This document shows, piece by piece, positions 36,315 through 46,427 of a stretch of 64,000 nucleotides of DNA (position 1 is the stretch's first letter; each line of letters opens with the position of its first letter). A program made the position numbers and the translations under genes. The DNA is from an uncultured Bacteroidota bacterium. Lineage in GTDB: Bacteria; Bacteroidota; Bacteroidia; Chitinophagales; Chitinophagaceae. The notes below the pieces were generated by a model that saw only the letters and a list, made by a program, of their open reading frames with translations, did no database searches and had not been told where the DNA came from. The stretch covers positions 1 to 64,000 of the forward strand of contig CAIVEW010000060.1 of the NCBI GenBank assembly GCA_903905065.1, given 5' to 3'.

Positions 36315-37940
36315 ATGCGCCCAATATTATTCATACGGCTGGTTTTATTATTTATGCTACCGCAACTGCTTGCCGGGCAGACTATTCCTAAAGAAGGCAG
36401 CGAACTCAATTTCCGGCGGGTCGGTTTTTCTTTTCCCATTGCTGGTACGGTTACAAAATACAAAATAGAGATCGCTTCGAAAGCGTGGGACCGGGAAGAC
36501 TCGTTTAAGAAAAATATAATAAAAACCGTTTACAGCACGTCAGGCAGGGCCATTGCCGAAGTACCCTACTTTGACAAAGAATACACCTGGCAAGTGACCT
36601 ACACATATAAAAATGCGACGATGACCAAAAGCCCTTTGCACCATTTCAGGACTGGCTATAATTCTTCAATTGATACCGCAAAAAATCTGCGACTGAGGAT
36701 ACTAGACACCGCGAAAAAATACAGGGATAACTATGTATTTGTAGATGGTAACAATGTTCTTTATGACATGAAAGGGAACCCCGTGTGGTATTTGCCCTAC
36801 AATGAGAAGAACGGCCAGGAATTTCCGATGGTCCGCGATCTTAAGATATCGCCGCAAGGAACCCTGACCTACCTGATAAATCAGCACGCGATTGAAGAGA
36901 GCTATAATGGCGACACCCTATGGAAAGGCCCCAACAATGGCGAAGTAAGCGGTGAAGACTCCGAACGTTACCATCATGAGTTTACAAGACTTACCAACGG
37001 ACATTATATGGTTCTGGGGGTAGAACATGTGTTATGGGACCACAAAATAACCCCTGTGGATACCGGCTTTGCAATGACCGAGGATGACAAAGTAAAAACG
37101 GACACATCAACATCCGGTACGACCAAAAAAACGCCTTTCGGCACTATTATTGAATATGACGAGCAGGGGCATGTTGTCTGGTCATGGAAATCATCTACCT
37201 ATATGATGGGATCTGACGTTGTAAACTACAGGCCCGAAGGAAAAGCCAAAGTCATTGATGTTCATGAAAACGCATTTTATTTCGATGAACGCGACAGCGT
37301 TATTTACATCAGTTTCAGGAACCTTTCCCGGATACTGAAAATCAAATATCCAGAGGGCACAGTAATAAATACTTACGGAGAAATCTTTAAGCCCGGCAAG
37401 GCGCCGGCAGGCAACGGGTTGTTCTCTTATCAACACGGAATAAAAAAATCAAAAAACGGATATCTGTACTTATACAATAATAACCCGACCGAAGATAGCC
37501 TGGCAAAGCCAACCATAGTGTTACTTAAGGAATCGGCCTCCGGAAAAGACAGCCTTACAAAAATCTGGGAATATGAATGCAACATTGCCGGCATTAGATT
37601 CAACGAGTTATACAGGAAGGCTCGGGAGAAACGACAGGAAAAGGCGCAGAAAAAAATGGCACCCCAATTGTGGAAAGGAACAATGTTCCGGGTTACAACA
37701 GGAGGCAGTGTAACGGAACTGCCCAATAAGGACCTTTTTGTGTGTATGAATAGCCAATACAGCAAATTATTTATCGTGAACAGGGATAAAAAAATTCTTT
37801 GGAGCGCTACGCCTGAATTATATAATCGGGTTAATAGTGAATGGTACTTGAATGTCCATTTGTACCGGGCTTGCCTTGTTACGCCTAAAGAACTGGACAA
37901 ATTGATATACAATAGCATGAAAACGCAGGAAAACAAATAA
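36315..37940 (+). CDS. Aryl-sulfate sulfotransferase
   Basis: 541 residues with a signal peptide (MRPILFIRLVLLFMLPQLLAGQ). ASST enzymes move sulfate between phenolic compounds in the periplasm through a sulfo-histidine. The propeller motifs are clear: YHHEFTRLTNGHYMVLG, DVHENAFYFDERDSVIYISFRNLSRILKI and YQHGIKKSKNGYLYLYNNN, giving the expected His/His/Arg/His set. GTIIEYDEQGHVVWSWKS is a further typical strand. No DsbA/DsbB-like partner is adjacent. It lies between two related T9SS proteins but has its own promoter. Confidence 0.87.
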   Translation: MRPILFIRLVLLFMLPQLLAGQTIPKEGSELNFRRVGFSFPIAGTVTKYKIEIASKAWDREDSFKKNIIKTVYSTSGRAIAEVPYFDKEYTWQVTYTYKNATMTKSPLHHFRTGYNSSIDTAKNLRLRILDTAKKYRDNYVFVDGNNVLYDMKGNPVWYLPYNEKNGQEFPMVRDLKISPQGTLTYLINQHAIEESYNGDTLWKGPNNGEVSGEDSERYHHEFTRLTNGHYMVLGVEHVLWDHKITPVDTGFAMTEDDKVKTDTSTSGTTKKTPFGTIIEYDEQGHVVWSWKSSTYMMGSDVVNYRPEGKAKVIDVHENAFYFDERDSVIYISFRNLSRILKIKYPEGTVINTYGEIFKPGKAPAGNGLFSYQHGIKKSKNGYLYLYNNNPTEDSLAKPTIVLLKESASGKDSLTKIWEYECNIAGIRFNELYRKAREKRQEKAQKKMAPQLWKGTMFRVTTGGSVTELPNKDLFVCMNSQYSKLFIVNRDKKILWSATPELYNRVNSEWYLNVHLYRACLVTPKELDKLIYNSMKTQENK

Positions 37941-37997
37941 TCGTCGCAACTATTGTTTTATATAGAAAACCACTATTTTTATAGAAACCATAGCCGT

Positions 37998-39389
37998 ATG
38001 AAAAAATTAGCAATTCTCTGTCTGGCCATTTTTGGCTGCTTTTGTGCCACGAAAGCACAGACCACAATCTATCTCGATACCATCAACAGTACAGGATCTA
38101 ATTGGAGCCTTGACGATACTGACCTTGGTGGAATTACTACCGGTACGCCAAACGCCTGGCTGATTAATAATGCATACACCGGCGGCAGCTTCAGCATCGT
38201 AACAATCCCGAATACCAGCGACCAGCCAGCGGCAATTACTGGAAATCCGGAAAGCTATTACCTGCATATTTGCAGTGCAGCGGCCCAGACACATAGTATT
38301 TTCAATACAAATTTCAATGCATCCAGCCTCACCTCAAAAAGCTACTTTGCATCTATGACCAATTCGGTAAGCACTGTTGGGTACACAGGGGTTTATTATT
38401 CTTTCTGGTGGCTTTGTGCCGGGGGCAGCCCTTCTGCTGTGGGCGAGGCATACTACCGAACCAGTGCCGGAGGATCCTGGGTGCAGATCACCGGAACAAC
38501 GTTTGCGGGATCTTCTTCATGGGCAATAGATTCGGTTCATCTTGATTCCTTCGACAACAAACCATTTCTTCAATTTGCGTTTCGTTTTAAACATACTGCA
38601 TCTGGCAGTGACCCGGCTTTTGCCGTTGACCAGATCCGGCTTTCAACCGCATCCAGTGTTGTTAGTACGCCGGTCGCTTCCTTTACATCTGCATCATCGA
38701 CTGCCTGCTAGGATAGCTGCATCACATTTACCAATACCAGCATCGGCACCGTGGATAGTGTGCGCTGGGACGCCACTCCGGCCGGGGCAACTATTGCCAG
38801 CCCGACAAGTACGACATCCACAAGTATTTGTTTCCCTGCTTCCGGCGCATATTCCGTAACCTTAACCGCGTATAATAGCAGCGGATCCAACTCTTCCACA
38901 TCTGTTATAAATATTACGCCGACGCCCCATCCTACCATTACACAAACTGGCGCTGTACTTTCGGTACCTGCTGTTTATACTACCTACCAATGGTACAATG
39001 GCCTTTCTGCAATTACGGGTGCTACAACTAATACTTACACGATTACGGGCACCAGCACTTACGGTATTGTAGTTGATTCCGCAGGCTGCCCGGGAGGCGA
39101 TACCCTCACAACTGGCCCACTTCACGTTATTACCGTGAATAATATTGCAGGCAACTACTGGATCGCACAGCCAAATAGCAGCAGTGTGGTCGTTAACTCG
39201 GCAAAACCGGTTGATGATGCGCTGGCAATCACCATATTTGACGCAACGGGCCGTAAAGTACTGGATGAAAAGTGGGATGCCGGCAGCTATTCAAAACAGA
39301 TCAACGCGCTTTCGGTAGCCAATGGCCTTTATATCATTAAGCTCAGCAACATTTACACCGCGGCCGTGCTGAAGTGGCTAAAACAATAG
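37998..39389 (+). pseudogene. T9SS jelly-roll/PKD protein interrupted by in-frame TAG
   Basis: The ATG at 37998 begins a signal peptide (MKKLAILCLAIFGCFCATKAQ); the frame stays open for 237 codons to TAG at 38709-38711 and then on, in the same frame, to 39389. The flanks read STAC-stop-DSCITFTNTS. The homologous gene at 34717 has STACQDSCITFTSTS with CAG at 35515, so a single C-to-T change explains the stop. The distal part holds PKD-like modules and an intact T9SS sorting domain (LAITIFDATGRKVLDEKW, VANGLYIIKL). The truncated product would lack its export signal. TAG is a normal stop elsewhere here, so general recoding is unlikely. Confidence 0.88.
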
Positions 39390-39408
39390 AATTATTTCAA
39401 TGTATTCA

Positions 39409-39431
39409 AAAGCCCTGCGTTGCGGGGCTTT
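39409..39431 (+). terminator. Hairpin after interrupted T9SS gene
   Basis: aaagccctgc / gcggggcttt, ten pairs with one G:U, 3-nt loop, weak T run. Confidence 0.6.
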
Positions 39432-39485
39432 GGTCGTTTCAGGCGCCTCGATATCCACAGGATTTCATACTTTTTAATTTTTACT

Positions 39486-39516
39486 TTTGAATTTCCACCT
39501 TCCGCCCTTACCTTTG
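39486..39516 (+). promoter_or_regulatory. atpD promoter
   Basis: TTTG at 39486-39489 and TACCTTTG at 39509-39516, 19-bp spacer: a consensus Bacteroidota promoter 53 nt before the atpD ATG. Confidence 0.78.
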
Positions 39517-39560
39517 CGCAAAATTTCACCCCGGTAGATACCGGAACTTTCAATATATAA

Positions 39561-41072
<1,512 letters not shown>

Positions 41073-41078
41073 TGTGCC

Positions 41079-41133
41079 AATTCGGCAATTTGACCATGTG
41101 CCAATTCACATGTCATTGTCGAATTGCCGAATT
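41079..41133. repeat. Inverted and direct repeats between atpD and atpC
   Basis: 12-bp perfect inverted repeat aattcggcaatt / aattgccgaatt (41079-41090, 41122-41133) with 31 nt between; tgtgccaattc is also directly repeated at 41073 and 41097, and tcaaattg twice just downstream. Confidence 0.8.
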
Positions 41134-41155
41134 ATCAAATTGTCAAATTGACTAA

Positions 41156-41410
41156 ATGCAACTAGAAATATTAACACCGGAGCATAAAGTATTCAGCGGC
41201 GAAGTATATGGTATATTGTTGCCGGGTACTGAAGGGGCTTTTGAGATACTGGATAAGCATGCGCCAATGATCGCATCTTTGGGCAAGGGCAAGATGAAAG
41301 TGCTGAAGGACAAGTCTCACTCAGAAACTTACGAGATATCCGGCGGCTTTATAGAAATGCTGAACAATAAGGCCAGCGTACTGATAGAAGATGCAACAGC
41401 TCTTGATTGA
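41156..41410 (+). CDS. atpC: F1Fo ATP synthase subunit epsilon (short form)
   Basis: 84 residues. Only the N-terminal beta-sandwich is present (LEILTPEHKVFSGEVYGILLPGTEGAFEILDKHAPMIASLGKG, then YEISGGFIEMLNNKASVLIEDA); the C-terminal helical hairpin that inhibits ATPase in other bacteria is absent. Short epsilon subunits are usual in Bacteroidota. Same transcript as atpD is likely, despite the repeat-filled 83-bp spacer; a terminator follows. Confidence 0.97.
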   Translation: MQLEILTPEHKVFSGEVYGILLPGTEGAFEILDKHAPMIASLGKGKMKVLKDKSHSETYEISGGFIEMLNNKASVLIEDATALD

Positions 41411-41429
41411 TCTCTGGTCAAATAATATT

Positions 41430-41458
41430 AAAATGCCGGGCAAGTTCCGGCATTTTTT
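41430..41458 (+). terminator. Terminator after atpC
   Basis: 10-bp perfect stem aaaatgccgg / ccggcatttt, 7-nt loop, T run. Confidence 0.9.
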
Positions 41459-41550
41459 ATTGAGGCCAGACCCAACTATATATTGTGTAAGATGGTCTTA
41501 ACATAGTAGTTAGCAACCCATAACAACATTCAATTAGCAAACCGAAACCG

Positions 41551-42834
41551 ATGAGATTTTTTTTCTGCTTTATTTTTTTTATTCTTGCCACCTGCATATC
41601 CGCAAGCGCCCAAACCGTCAACAATCATAAGTATAATGTGCTATTTATCGGCAATAGCTATACCTACATGAACAGCCTGCCGCAGATAACCAAAGATGTG
41701 GCAGCTTCGGTTGGCGACACACTTGATACCGACAGTAATACTATTGGCGGGTATACACTGGAACAACATTTGCAAAATGCGGTCACGCTGGGAAAAATAG
41801 AAGACGGAGGTTGGGACTATGTTGTTTTGCAAGAGCAAAGCCAGTTGCCATCGTTTCCTATTGAGCAGGTGGACACAGAAGTATTTCCCTACGCCAAAGC
41901 GCTTGACAGTATTGTGCACGCCTACAACAGTTGCGGCAGAACCATGTTTTACATGACCTGGGGAAAAGAGTACGGAGACACCTCCAACTGTGCATCCTGG
42001 CCACCCGTTTGCACATATGACGGCATGGATAGCCTGCTACGCCTGCGCTATATGATGATGGCCGACAGTAACAATGCGCTCGTATCGCCTGTAGGCGCGG
42101 TAAGGCATTACATTATTGAACACTATCCTTCCATTGCCCTGTATATATCTGATCAAAGCCACCCAACCGAGGCCGGTACTTATGCGGCAGCTTGCACATT
42201 CTACACCACTATTTTCAAAAAAGACCCTACGCTGATAACGTACAACTTTACATTGTCCGACAGCGATGCTGCGCACATCCGCCTGGCGGCCAAGCTCGTA
42301 ACATACGACAGCATGAGCACCTGGCACATTGGCCAGTATGATGCAAGGGCGCAGGCGACGTATACCGTTACTGGTAACAGCGTAGCCTTCACAAACACGT
42401 CAACCAACGCAGACGCATATACGTGGAGTTTTGGTGACGGGAGTACGTCAACACTTACCAGCCCAACAAACAACTATAGCAGCGCAGGCATTTATACCGT
42501 ATCGCTTGTGGCAATGCACTGCGGGAAGAGTGACACTGTGCACATGATCGTTAACACCTACCCAGAAGAAGTTCCCATACCTTCAAATCAAACAGACGGC
42601 TTTATTATATCGCCTAATCCCGCCCATGAATCTTTAAGCATTCATTCTATGGGCAGTTCGTCAAAACCCTATAACATCCGTATTCTTAACAGCCTGGGAC
42701 AGTTGGTCAACGCCGTAACAGACCCGCTCATCAAAGACCTGAAAGTTGACGTCAGTCTCCTTTCGCCGGGTTTTTACCTTTTGGCAATTTCAGATCGAGG
42801 AAGTGTTGTATATAAATCTTTCCAGAAAAACTAG
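41551..42834 (+). CDS. Secreted SGNH-type hydrolase with PKD domain and T9SS tail
   Basis: 427 residues. Signal peptide MRFFFCFIFFILATCISASAQ. LFIGNSYTYMNSLP (GNSxT nucleophile block), VVLQEQSQLPSF and DQSHPTEAGTYAAACTFY (Asp-x-x-His block) place it with SGNH/DUF4886 hydrolases, likely esterases acting on esterified glycans or lipids. Residues about 275-335 form a PKD module (FTNTSTNADAYTWSFGDGSTS), and the last 80 residues are a T9SS type A domain (ISPNPAHESLSI, LSPGFYLLAI). Secreted enzyme; substrate unknown. Convergent with tspO, 5-bp gap. Confidence 0.84.
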   Translation: MRFFFCFIFFILATCISASAQTVNNHKYNVLFIGNSYTYMNSLPQITKDVAASVGDTLDTDSNTIGGYTLEQHLQNAVTLGKIEDGGWDYVVLQEQSQLPSFPIEQVDTEVFPYAKALDSIVHAYNSCGRTMFYMTWGKEYGDTSNCASWPPVCTYDGMDSLLRLRYMMMADSNNALVSPVGAVRHYIIEHYPSIALYISDQSHPTEAGTYAAACTFYTTIFKKDPTLITYNFTLSDSDAAHIRLAAKLVTYDSMSTWHIGQYDARAQATYTVTGNSVAFTNTSTNADAYTWSFGDGSTSTLTSPTNNYSSAGIYTVSLVAMHCGKSDTVHMIVNTYPEEVPIPSNQTDGFIISPNPAHESLSIHSMGSSSKPYNIRILNSLGQLVNAVTDPLIKDLKVDVSLLSPGFYLLAISDRGSVVYKSFQKN

Positions 42835-42839
42835 TGCCG

Positions 42840-43367
42840 CTAGTCAATCAAAGCTTTACTATTAAATACGGGGTCCGGATTTTTGACCGCCTGGTAGTCG
42901 GCAAGTGTACTTGCAAAACTCGTCCACAATACCAGGGGAAGGTAATTGAGCGATAGTTTTTTGTCGGCTCGCGCGCTGATGAGCATACTGGCTATGGCCA
43001 TAATGTTATCAGACATCGTCCATATCGCTGCAAGCAGGGGGCTTTTTTTTCTGAAGTACACGAAATTGAACGAGAAAAATACTGCCCAGATACCTGCCTG
43101 TAACAGCAGCAGTTTCCGCTTACCATCTATATCCCTTTTTAAAACCGACTCAAGCGCCCTTATCAGGAAAAAGTTATTTATGGTCCACGCGGGCGCGAAT
43201 ACCCACGACGGGGGTGCCCATGGCGCCTGCTCCAGCTTGTTGTTATATAATTTCTTTTGCTTTTTTGATGGCATAATCGCAGACAAACTGCCTAAGGCTG
43301 ATACTGCTATTGCGATCAGTGCTACCTGCCACCATCTGAGTTTTCCCGTTGCTGTAATTCGTGACAT
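42840..43367 (-). CDS. TspO/MBR-like membrane protein
   Basis: 175 residues, five hydrophobic segments. LEQAPWAPPSWVFAPAWTINNFFLIRALE matches the conserved loop of TspO (PPxWVFxPxWT), followed by a stretch resembling its third helix, although other TspO landmarks are weak. TspO proteins bind tetrapyrroles or sterols in the membrane and are often stress-linked. A divergent member is the best reading; the usual W-x-P-x-F motif early in helix 2 is present. Confidence 0.75.
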   Translation of the reverse strand: MSRITATGKLRWWQVALIAIAVSALGSLSAIMPSKKQKKLYNNKLEQAPWAPPSWVFAPAWTINNFFLIRALESVLKRDIDGKRKLLLLQAGIWAVFFSFNFVYFRKKSPLLAAIWTMSDNIMAIASMLISARADKKLSLNYLPLVLWTSFASTLADYQAVKNPDPVFNSKALID

Positions 43368-43433
43368 TGCCTTTTTAAGAGCACAGCCTAAAAAAACAGT
43401 GCCAATTTATCAATAAGTGCTGGCACCGTTCGT

Positions 43434-44246
43434 TCACTTCTTTGAATTCAGCATCATCAGCGCTTTATAAACTGCATTGTGCAAAATGGTGAGGTGGTCT
43501 TCATCTGGCAGCGGTGCATACAAAACGCTATATCCTTGTACTTTCAGCATGGTAACTAATTCCTGCGCATCACCCTCCATCTGTTTACCCTCGGTGCCAA
43601 CAGATACATATACCGTAGCGTGAGTTTGCTTTTGTACCTTCAGAAGCGCAGGCGCTTTATGCAGTAACGACTCCGCATCCCACCAGAGGCTGGGGCTTAC
43701 AATGATATACTGGCTGAACAAAGTGGAGTATTTAAGCAATACCTCGGTAGCCACCAGGCCACCCAACGACTGACCAATTACGGTTTTAACATCATTCGTG
43801 CGGTATTTGCCATCAATGTAGGGCACCAGTTCATTTCCCAGGAACGACATAAATTTTGCGGAGCCACCAGTTGTAGGATAGTCTCTCTTATCGCTGTCAA
43901 TTGTAGTGGGGAATGTAAAATCTCTCCTTCTGTCCACATTAGCGATGCCGACGACAATCGTTTTCGGCATCGCTTCGATCATTGTCAAAAATTGCACCAC
44001 ACCCACCACGTGAATAAAATCTTCGTCCGCAGACCCATCGAGCAGGTAGATCACCGGGTATCTTTTTGTTTTCGCAGTATCATAGCCATCCGGCAGGTAA
44101 ATGTTTATTGTCCGTTTTTCGGAGAGTTCTTTGGACTGAAGTTGTTCCGTCACGCCCAATACAAATGGCTTTTCCTGGGCATTTGCAGCATCCAGCGCAA
44201 ACAGAAAGGCAATTAAAATGATAACGAAACTCCTTATGATAACCAT
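43434..44246 (-). CDS. Secreted alpha/beta-hydrolase, esterase D-like
   Basis: 270 residues with signal peptide MVIIRSFVIILIAFLFALDAANAQ. RTINIYLPDGYD, YPVIYLLDGSADEDFIH, the nucleophile elbow VIGQSLGGLVATEVLL (GxSxG) and DEDHLTILHNAVY (acid and His) fit the putative esterase family (Fes/EsD/IroE-like). Possibly acts on siderophore or feruloyl esters; no iron-uptake genes adjoin, so the substrate is open. It lies 55 bp upstream of the next gene end. Confidence 0.84.
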   Translation of the reverse strand: MVIIRSFVIILIAFLFALDAANAQEKPFVLGVTEQLQSKELSEKRTINIYLPDGYDTAKTKRYPVIYLLDGSADEDFIHVVGVVQFLTMIEAMPKTIVVGIANVDRRRDFTFPTTIDSDKRDYPTTGGSAKFMSFLGNELVPYIDGKYRTNDVKTVIGQSLGGLVATEVLLKYSTLFSQYIIVSPSLWWDAESLLHKAPALLKVQKQTHATVYVSVGTEGKQMEGDAQELVTMLKVQGYSVLYAPLPDEDHLTILHNAVYKALMMLNSKK

Positions 44247-44301
44247 TCGGGATACAATAAGCTGATGAATTTTATGCCAAAACCTAGCTTCTGATTTAAT
44301 G

Positions 44302-46359
44302 TTACTTCAACGTCTCATCCAGCCACTTAAAGAACTCCCGCTGCCAGGCTATTCCGTTCTGTTGGTGCAACACCCAGTGATTCTCGTTCGGCAGGTACAG
44401 CAGCTTGGCGTTCAGCCCGTGCAACTTAGCTGCCTGGAAAGCTTCCAGTCCCTGCTCTATCGGCACGCGGTAGTCAAGGCCACCCTGTATGATCATAATG
44501 GGCGTATTCCATTTGTTCACAAAATTTATTGGGTTATACCGGTCATAGCTCAGCGGCGCCGGATCTTTCCAGAATGGGCCACCGATGTCCCAGTTGGCAA
44601 ACCAAAGCTCTTCAGTAGTACCATACCAGCTCCTGAGATCAAAGAGGCCATCGTGGGCAATGAACGTTTTGAAGCGGTTATTGTGCACACCTGCCAGCAT
44701 ATAAACGCTGTAGCCGCCATAGCTCGCTCCCACACAGCCCAGACGGCCTTTATCAACAAAGGGCTCTTTGCTGAATTCGTCGATAGCGGTGAGGTAATCC
44801 TGGATAGGTAATCCGCCCCAGTCTTTGCTGATCTCTTCATTCCACTTCACGCCCCAGCCCGGCATACCGCGACGGTTTGGTGCCACGATGATATACCCCT
44901 GAGCAGCCATCAACTGAAAATTCCACCGCACACTATAGAACTGGGAAAGAGCAGATTGCGGCCCACCCTGGCAATACAACAGTGTAGGGTATTTCTTAGT
45001 AGGGTCAAAATCGGGTGGATAAATGATCCAGGTATGCAGGGTGGCACCATCGGTAGTGGTCATCTGGCGCAACTCGGTTTTACTCATTTTTAAATGCTGG
45101 TAGGTGGCATCATTCTCATGCGATAGCTGACGCATGTCCCCATACTTCGGTTTCACCGCGTATATCTCGGCAGAGTGATTCATATCGCAGCGGCTCACGA
45201 TTATTTCGCCCCCAGCTTCACCAAGAATGCCGGTCACATCATACTTACCCTTTGTTATGTTATTTACCGTTACATTTTCACTTTCACTCTTCATACCAGG
45301 TACGGCCACATCGAACAACTGTTCTGTGCCTTCAAAAGGTGCGGTGAAGTATATCTTCTCATTGCTGTTGCTCCAAATGAAACCATTTACCGTACCATCC
45401 CATTTAGCGGTAAGGTTTACCTTCTTCATAGAGGCAACGTCCATCACTACGATATCATTCTTATCTGCTTCATAGCCATCCCGGCCCATGCTGAGCCAGG
45501 CTATTTTCTTGCCATCCTTGTTGAACGCAGGCGCCATATCGTAACCCACCATTCCTTCAGTCCAGTTGTCCGTCTTGCCCGTTTCTATATCGTAATAATA
45601 AAGGTCTGTATTGGTGCTTTGCGCATACTCTTTCCCGAATTTCTTTTTGCATACATACACAAAACCCTTGTTATCCGGCGACCATACCAGGTCTTCTCCG
45701 CCGCCAAAAGGCTTTTGCGGACAGTCATACGGCTCATCTTCCATCAGGTCTTTAGTAGTTCCGTCTTTAATATTGGCCAGGAAGATGTGAGAGAACTTTC
45801 CATCTTCCCAGGTATCCCAATGACGATAGTCAAGGTCGGTATAAACTTTTGCGGTGGTATTGGGCAGGTCGCTGTATAGGTCAGTTCCCAGCATCGGTTT
45901 CACTAGTACGTCTTTCGAGTAGGCTACATATTGGCCGTCCGGCGACACCCATACATTTTCCGCGTCCTGCAGTTTGTTGTATATCTCTTTCCATGTGAGG
46001 CCGCTGTCGACACTCTGGTACAGGAAGTTATCGTAGGTGGCAAACCACATTTTATCATAGCGCTGGGTAATAGTTTTACCAGCCTCCGTTGTCCACTCTT
46101 TCTTGGTACCATCTTCTACATTCACCCGGTACTGGTGGGTTACGCTCTTCTCGGTTTTCCAGTCTGTTGTTTTGGTAGCGTAGTAGGCGTACCGGCCATC
46201 CTTGCTTACGCCGCCACCGCTCACCCTGTGCAGACTCCAGAGCAATTCAGGTGTCATATGGTCGGGTTGGGCTGCGGGCTGCGGTTGTGCGAAGGCCATC
46301 ACTGGCAATAAAACAAGTGCGATAGCAGTCTTCGTAACACTGAGTAGTATTTTATTCAT
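44302..46359 (-). CDS. S9 family prolyl oligopeptidase-like peptidase
   Basis: 685 residues with signal peptide MNKILLSVTKTAIALVLLPVMAFAQ. N-terminal propeller with repeats such as AVSPDGQYVAYSKD-like VWSPDNKGFVYV. The C-terminal hydrolase has GCVGASYGGYSVYMLAG (Ser), IIQGGLDYRVPIEQGLEAF (Asp) and LPNENHWVLHQQN (His): the DPP4/acylaminoacyl-peptidase triad. Cleaves dipeptides or acylated residues from peptides in the periplasm. Full length for the family. Probably one unit with the minus-strand genes on either side, but gaps of 55-68 bp leave that open. Confidence 0.93.
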   Translation of the reverse strand: MNKILLSVTKTAIALVLLPVMAFAQPQPAAQPDHMTPELLWSLHRVSGGGVSKDGRYAYYATKTTDWKTEKSVTHQYRVNVEDGTKKEWTTEAGKTITQRYDKMWFATYDNFLYQSVDSGLTWKEIYNKLQDAENVWVSPDGQYVAYSKDVLVKPMLGTDLYSDLPNTTAKVYTDLDYRHWDTWEDGKFSHIFLANIKDGTTKDLMEDEPYDCPQKPFGGGEDLVWSPDNKGFVYVCKKKFGKEYAQSTNTDLYYYDIETGKTDNWTEGMVGYDMAPAFNKDGKKIAWLSMGRDGYEADKNDIVVMDVASMKKVNLTAKWDGTVNGFIWSNSNEKIYFTAPFEGTEQLFDVAVPGMKSESENVTVNNITKGKYDVTGILGEAGGEIIVSRCDMNHSAEIYAVKPKYGDMRQLSHENDATYQHLKMSKTELRQMTTTDGATLHTWIIYPPDFDPTKKYPTLLYCQGGPQSALSQFYSVRWNFQLMAAQGYIIVAPNRRGMPGWGVKWNEEISKDWGGLPIQDYLTAIDEFSKEPFVDKGRLGCVGASYGGYSVYMLAGVHNNRFKTFIAHDGLFDLRSWYGTTEELWFANWDIGGPFWKDPAPLSYDRYNPINFVNKWNTPIMIIQGGLDYRVPIEQGLEAFQAAKLHGLNAKLLYLPNENHWVLHQQNGIAWQREFFKWLDETLK

Positions 46360-46427
46360 ATTCTATGTTGAGCCGTAAAAATAGTAATTAAACTTTGTTC
46401 TGTACGCAGCCTGCCCTTAGAAGAACG

